Source: Streptomyces sp. PR69 | Lineage (GTDB): Bacteria; Actinomycetota; Actinomycetes; Streptomycetales; Streptomycetaceae | Length of the DNA: 64,000 nt | Reading direction: 5' to 3' | Assembly: GCF_026420845.1 (NCBI RefSeq) | Contig: NZ_JAOWCB010000010.1 | Location: forward strand, 124,001-188,000 | In this document: piece by piece, positions 60,738-64,000 of the stretch | How the letters are laid out: each line of letters begins with the position of its first letter | How positions within the stretch are numbered: position 1 is the first letter of the stretch | The notes under the pieces: model-generated | Database searches by the model: none | Seen by the model: only the letters and a program-made list of their open reading frames with translations | Told to the model about the DNA's origin: nothing | Made by a program: the position numbers and the translations under genes

Positions 60738-61240
60738 GCCTACGTCACCTCGGATGTCGAACTGTCGGATACGGACCGGTGAGGAACCTAGTCGCCCCAC
60801 ACCAGGCGAGCAACGAGCAACGCAGTGCACGTTCGCTCTTCGTCGGAGACTAGCGGCCGATGCCGCTCCAGTCAGCGAGAACAGAGGAAAAGTCCTGGTC
60901 AGCATCGCATGACCGGGACATTTAGGACATAAAGCGCGGATTTTGGGCCAAGTTTTTCTCAAGGGAGTCGATGCGGAAGGGCCCGGCAGGCGCGGAAAGT
61001 GCCCGGGGCGCATTCCCCGGGCGCACATCGGAGGTCTGCCATGGCGGCTCGGCGCCGCACATGCGCGGGTCCCATGCCGGGGTCCTGTGCGGCGTGCGCT
61101 GCACGGCCGGCGGGGGTTTCGCGGCGGGCGCACCGGGGCGCGTCCGCCGCCGCCCTCGTGTGCCGCTGCCCTCGTGTGCCGCCGCCCTCGTCCGGCTGGC
61201 GCGCCCCGGGGCGGATGCCGTCCCGGGGCCCGCGGGCGGG
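60738..61240. other. Gap between pyrF and sIHF
   Basis: 503 bp. The sIHF-proximal half contains an unusually A/T-rich patch near 60905-60965 (GGACATAAAGCGCGGATTTT), a likely promoter. The pyrF-proximal half has GCCCTCGTGTGCCGC-type direct repeats near 61155-61190. No ORF with a ribosome-binding site and proper codon bias is seen. Confidence 0.5.
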
Positions 61241-62095
61241 TCAGCGGGGCGTGACCGCCTCGGCGATCTCCGCCGCGAAGCGGGCAGCCGCCGTCCGCAG
61301 GGCGGCGGCGTCCGGGCCATGGCGGAGCACCCCGCGGCTGACATTGGGCACCACATGGCGTACCGCCGGACCGAACACGGCCGGGAGATCCGCCGCCGTC
61401 GCCCCCTGTGCTCCGATGCCGGGGGCCAGCAGCGGGCCGTTGATGTCCAGGTCGAAGGACGACAGATCGCCGAGCGTCGCTCCGACGACCGCGCCGAAGG
61501 AGCCCATCGGGCTGTCGCCCGCATTCTCCTCGGCCAGGTGGGCGAGCATGGTCGCCCCGATGGAGCGGCCGTCCTCGCGCACCGCGCGCTGTACCTCGGC
61601 GCCCTCGGGGTTGGAGGTGAGGGCCAGGACGAACAGCCCGGAGCCGCTCTCCCGCGCCAGGTCGACAGCCGGCTTGAGGGAGCCGTAGCCGAGATACGGG
61701 GAGACCGTCAGCGCGTCCGAGAAGAGCGGCGAGCCCTTCCTCAGGTATGTCTCGGCATAGGCCGCCATCGTGGAGCCGATGTCGCCGCGCTTGGCGTCCA
61801 TCAGCACCAGCGCGCCCGCGTCCCTGGCCTCCCCGACGGCCTTCTCCAGCACCGCGATCCCGCGCGAGCCGAAGCGCTCGAAGAACGCGGACTGCGGTTT
61901 GAGGACGGCCACCCGGTCGGCGAGCGCCTCGACGGCCGTACGGGTGAAGCGCTCCAGGCCCGCGATGTCGTCGCTCAGCCCCCAGTCGCTCAGCAGCGAC
62001 GCGTGCGGGTCGATGCCGACGCACAGCGGGCCGCGGTCGTCCATCGCACGGCGCAGCCGGGCGCCGAAGGGTGCAGTGGTGTCCGCGGCGGTCAT
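61241..62095 (-). CDS. pyrF: Orotidine 5'-phosphate decarboxylase (type 2)
   Basis: 284 aa. LCVGIDPHASLLSDWGLSDD, VAVLKPQSAFFERFGSRGIA, the catalytic motif LVLMDAKRGDIGSTMAAYAE and GVGAQGATAAD-type phosphate site (APGIGAQGATAADLPAVFG). It decarboxylates OMP to UMP, the last step of de novo pyrimidine synthesis. Its ATG overlaps the pyrD stop (ATGA). Type 2 length is normal for actinobacteria. Confidence 0.97.
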   Translation of the reverse strand: MTAADTTAPFGARLRRAMDDRGPLCVGIDPHASLLSDWGLSDDIAGLERFTRTAVEALADRVAVLKPQSAFFERFGSRGIAVLEKAVGEARDAGALVLMDAKRGDIGSTMAAYAETYLRKGSPLFSDALTVSPYLGYGSLKPAVDLARESGSGLFVLALTSNPEGAEVQRAVREDGRSIGATMLAHLAEENAGDSPMGSFGAVVGATLGDLSSFDLDINGPLLAPGIGAQGATAADLPAVFGPAVRHVVPNVSRGVLRHGPDAAALRTAAARFAAEIAEAVTPR

Positions 62096-63204
62096 GCGGC
62101 GGCTTCCTTCCGGGTGTCGGCGCCGACGGCCTCGGCGAGGGTGGCGTACGGGCTGGCCTTGAGGCGTGCGGCGAGGCCCTTGTGGATCGCGCGGGCATAG
62201 CCGGGGCCCTCGTAGATGAAGGCGCTGTAGCCCTGGACGAGGGTGGCGCCGGCGAGAATGCGCTGCCAGGCGTCCTCGGCGTTCTCGATGCCGCCGACGC
62301 CCACGAGGACGAGGCGGTCGCCCACGCGCGCGTAGAGCCTGCGCAGCACCTCCAGGGAGCGCTCCTTGAGGGGCGCGCCGGAGAGCCCGCCGGTCTCCTG
62401 GACCAGGGCGGGACCGGACGTCAGCCCGAGGCCGTCGCGGGCGATTGTGGTGTTCGTGGCAATGATGCCGTCCAGGCCGAGCTCGACGGCGAGATCGGCG
62501 ACGGCGTCGACGTCCTCGTCCGCGAGATCCGGGGCGATCTTGACGAGCAGCGGGACACGGCGCGACGTGACCGTGCGGTCGGCCGCCTCGCGTACGGCGG
62601 TGAGCAGCGGGCGCAGCGACTGAGTCGACTGGAGGTTGCGCAGTCCGGGCGTGTTGGGCGAGCTGACGTTGACGACGAGGTAGTCGGCGTACCGGGCGAG
62701 CCGCTCCGTGGAGGTGACGTAGTCGGCGACGGCCTCCGCCTCGGGGACGACCTTGGTCTTGCCGATGTTGACGCCGACGACGGTCCTGAAGACGGCCTCG
62801 CGGCGGGCGAGACGGTCGGCGACGGCGGCGGAGCCGTCGTTGTTGAAGCCCATGCGGTTGATCAGCGCGCGGTCGGGCACCAGCCGGAACAGCCGCTTCT
62901 TCGGGTTGCCGGGCTGCGGCTGCGCAGTGACCGTGCCGATCTCGACATGGTCGAAGCCGAGCATCGCCATGCCGTCGATCGCGACGGCGTTCTTGTCGAA
63001 CCCGGCCGCCAGGCCGAAGGGTCCGTGCATCCGCAGTCCGAGCGCCTCGGTGCGGAGCTCCTTGCAGCGGGGCGCGAGCACGGCGGCGACAAAGGTCCGC
63101 AGCACGGGGATGCGGGCGGTCAGCCGGATCCACCGCATGGCCATGTGGTGGGCCTGCTCGGGGTCCATCCGCCGGAAGACCAGGTGGAAGAAGAGTCTGT
63201 ACAT
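62092..63204 (-). CDS. pyrD: Dihydroorotate dehydrogenase (quinone), class 2
   Basis: 370 aa. The N-terminal amphipathic helices ([20 protein letters not shown]) dock at the membrane and bind quinone. FMN-barrel motifs: [60 protein letters not shown] (catalytic Ser) and [20 protein letters not shown]. It oxidises dihydroorotate to orotate. It overlaps pyrF by 4 bases and lies 245 bp downstream of carB, a truncated conserved pyr operon order. Confidence 0.97.
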   Translation of the reverse strand: MYRLFFHLVFRRMDPEQAHHMAMRWIRLTARIPVLRTFVAAVLAPRCKELRTEALGLRMHGPFGLAAGFDKNAVAIDGMAMLGFDHVEIGTVTAQPQPGNPKKRLFRLVPDRALINRMGFNNDGSAAVADRLARREAVFRTVVGVNIGKTKVVPEAEAVADYVTSTERLARYADYLVVNVSSPNTPGLRNLQSTQSLRPLLTAVREAADRTVTSRRVPLLVKIAPDLADEDVDAVADLAVELGLDGIIATNTTIARDGLGLTSGPALVQETGGLSGAPLKERSLEVLRRLYARVGDRLVLVGVGGIENAEDAWQRILAGATLVQGYSAFIYEGPGYARAIHKGLAARLKASPYATLAEAVGADTRKEAAA

Positions 63205-63279
63205 GAGTCGTGTCCTCGTCAGGGCGGTGGTGGGCGGGGTGGGGTGGGGGTGGGCGGATCTCTCCCCTGCCCCGCCCCT

Positions 63280-63449
63280 TCCCGAAACTGGGGGCTCCGC
63301 CCCCAGCCCCCCCCGTGCCAGGGGCCTCGGGGCCGGCGCCTGCGGCGCGGCGCGGAAGGCCGCACACTCCAGCCTCGCCTGGGGGTCCCCCCGGACGGAG
63401 TCTGGGGGAGATTGAGGCGCGGGGGTCCGGGGGCGGAGCCCCCGGGGGA
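63280..63449 (-). repeat. Streptomyces intergenic repeat after carB
   Basis: Two hairpins of the family (ACTGGGGGCTCCGCCCCCAG near 63285-63304 and CCGGGGGCGGAGCCCCCGG at 63427-63445) flank CGGACGGAGTCTGGGGGAGA at 63393-63412. The last hairpin ends 5 bases from the carB stop, so it likely acts as its terminator or attenuator before pyrD. Confidence 0.8.
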
Positions 63450-64000
63450 TCAGTCGCGCGTCGCCGTCAGATGTTCCGCGTGTTCCTGGAGCGAGCGGAC
63501 CCCGACATCCCCGCGGTTCAGCGCGTCAATGCCCTGGACCGCCGCGGCAAGCGCCTGGACCGTCGTCAGGCACGGCACCCCGCGGGCGACGGCCGCGGTG
63601 CGGATGTCGTAGCCGTCGAGGCGGCCTCCCGTGCCGTACGGGGTGTTGACGATGAGGTCGACCTGTCCGTCGTGGATGAGCTGGACGATGGTCTTCTCGC
63701 CGTTCGGGCCCTCGCCGTCGGACTGCTTGCGCACGACGGAGGCGTTGATGCCGTTGCGCTTGAGGACTTCGGCGGTGCCCGAGGTGGCGAGCAGCTCGAA
63801 GCCATGGGCCACCAGCTCCCGCGCCGGGAAGATCATCGACCGCTTGTCGCGGTTGGCGACGGAGATGAAGGCGCGGCCCTTCGTCGGCAGCGGACCGTAC
63901 GCGCCCGACTGCGACTTGGCGTAGGCGGTGCCGAAGACGGAGTCGATGCCCATGACCTCTCCGGTGGACCGCATCTCCGGGCCGAGGACGGTGTCGACGC
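63450..64000 (-). CDS. carB: Carbamoyl-phosphate synthase large subunit, C-terminal part
   Basis: 183 residues visible; the gene runs off the window. The end of the second ATP-grasp half is seen ([20 protein letters not shown]), followed by the MGS-like allosteric domain ([60 protein letters not shown]). In other bacteria this domain binds UMP/IMP or ornithine. The enzyme makes carbamoyl phosphate for pyrimidine and arginine synthesis. Followed by pyrD and pyrF. Confidence 0.97.
   Translation of the reverse strand, partial: VDTVLGPEMRSTGEVMGIDSVFGTAYAKSQSGAYGPLPTKGRAFISVANRDKRSMIFPARELVAHGFELLATSGTAEVLKRNGINASVVRKQSDGEGPNGEKTIVQLIHDGQVDLIVNTPYGTGGRLDGYDIRTAAVARGVPCLTTVQALAAAVQGIDALNRGDVGVRSLQEHAEHLTATRD

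Noticed and set aside
60943..61688. Arg/Pro-rich plus-strand frames near pyrF
   Set aside because: No ribosome-binding site, poor codon bias, antisense to pyrF in part.

Overview
The window is chromosomal DNA of a Streptomyces or very close relative. It is very GC-rich, with strong G/C bias at third codon positions and frequent GTG starts. It carries actinobacterial or streptomycete markers: crgA, an actinobacterial IHF, class E sortases, a DUF5324 protein, GuaB1, PASTA-kinase pknB next to pbpA and rodA, a PriA without helicase motifs, and the GGGGGCGGAGCCCCC intergenic repeat.

Layout. 1-5438: tellurium-resistance-type genes (3' end of terB, two terD, a membrane protein) around a BlaI/M56 regulatory pair and an LCP cell-wall ligase. 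Three near-identical CTACA-N4-TGTAG operators tie the LCP gene, the blaI operon and probably the first terD into one regulon. 5536-13251: accessory genes, namely an ABC permease with a decapitated ATPase, a 1332-aa HTH/STAND-NTPase/WD40 protein, and two exported proteins. 13339-27832: a compact, unfamiliar biosynthetic gene cluster. Operon 1 (minus strand) encodes a desaturase-fold membrane di-iron enzyme, a class V PLP enzyme, an ATP-grasp ligase, an MFS exporter, an extra aspartate kinase and an MBL-fold protein. Operon 2 (minus strand) encodes a second ATP-grasp ligase, a second MFS exporter and a split transketolase. An orphan NarL-type response regulator lies between them and a Rossmann-fold dehydrogenase at the edge. 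The two operons share an almost identical leader/promoter of about 110 bp. 27903-28393: a broken secreted chorismate mutase.

28447-41640 is a conserved cell-division/envelope block (DUF5324 protein, cyclophilin, rhomboid, crgA, DUF881, three class E sortases with pabA between them, pknB, pbpA, rodA). 41640-64000 is a second conserved block (NIT-domain histidine kinase, HATPase protein, SigF-like sigma factor, guaB1, SorC regulator, rpe, rsmB, fmt, priA, metK, coaBC, rpoZ, gmk, IHF, pyrF, pyrD, carB end). As I remember reference Streptomyces gene order these two blocks are far apart. Here they meet inside two genes: rodA has lost its start and upstream partners (pstP and the FHA genes), and the histidine kinase has lost its own 3' end. 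This is either a real rearrangement breakpoint or an assembly chimera.

How the genes may work together. The cluster suggests a small, non-NRPS/PKS amino-acid or dipeptide product. Aspartate is drawn off by the dedicated kinase; a two-carbon ketol unit may be added by the transketolase; the PLP enzyme, desaturase and dehydrogenase would tailor it; the ATP-grasp ligases would form amide bonds; two exporters would secrete it. The chemistry is inference. The gene content and shared promoter are visible in the sequence.
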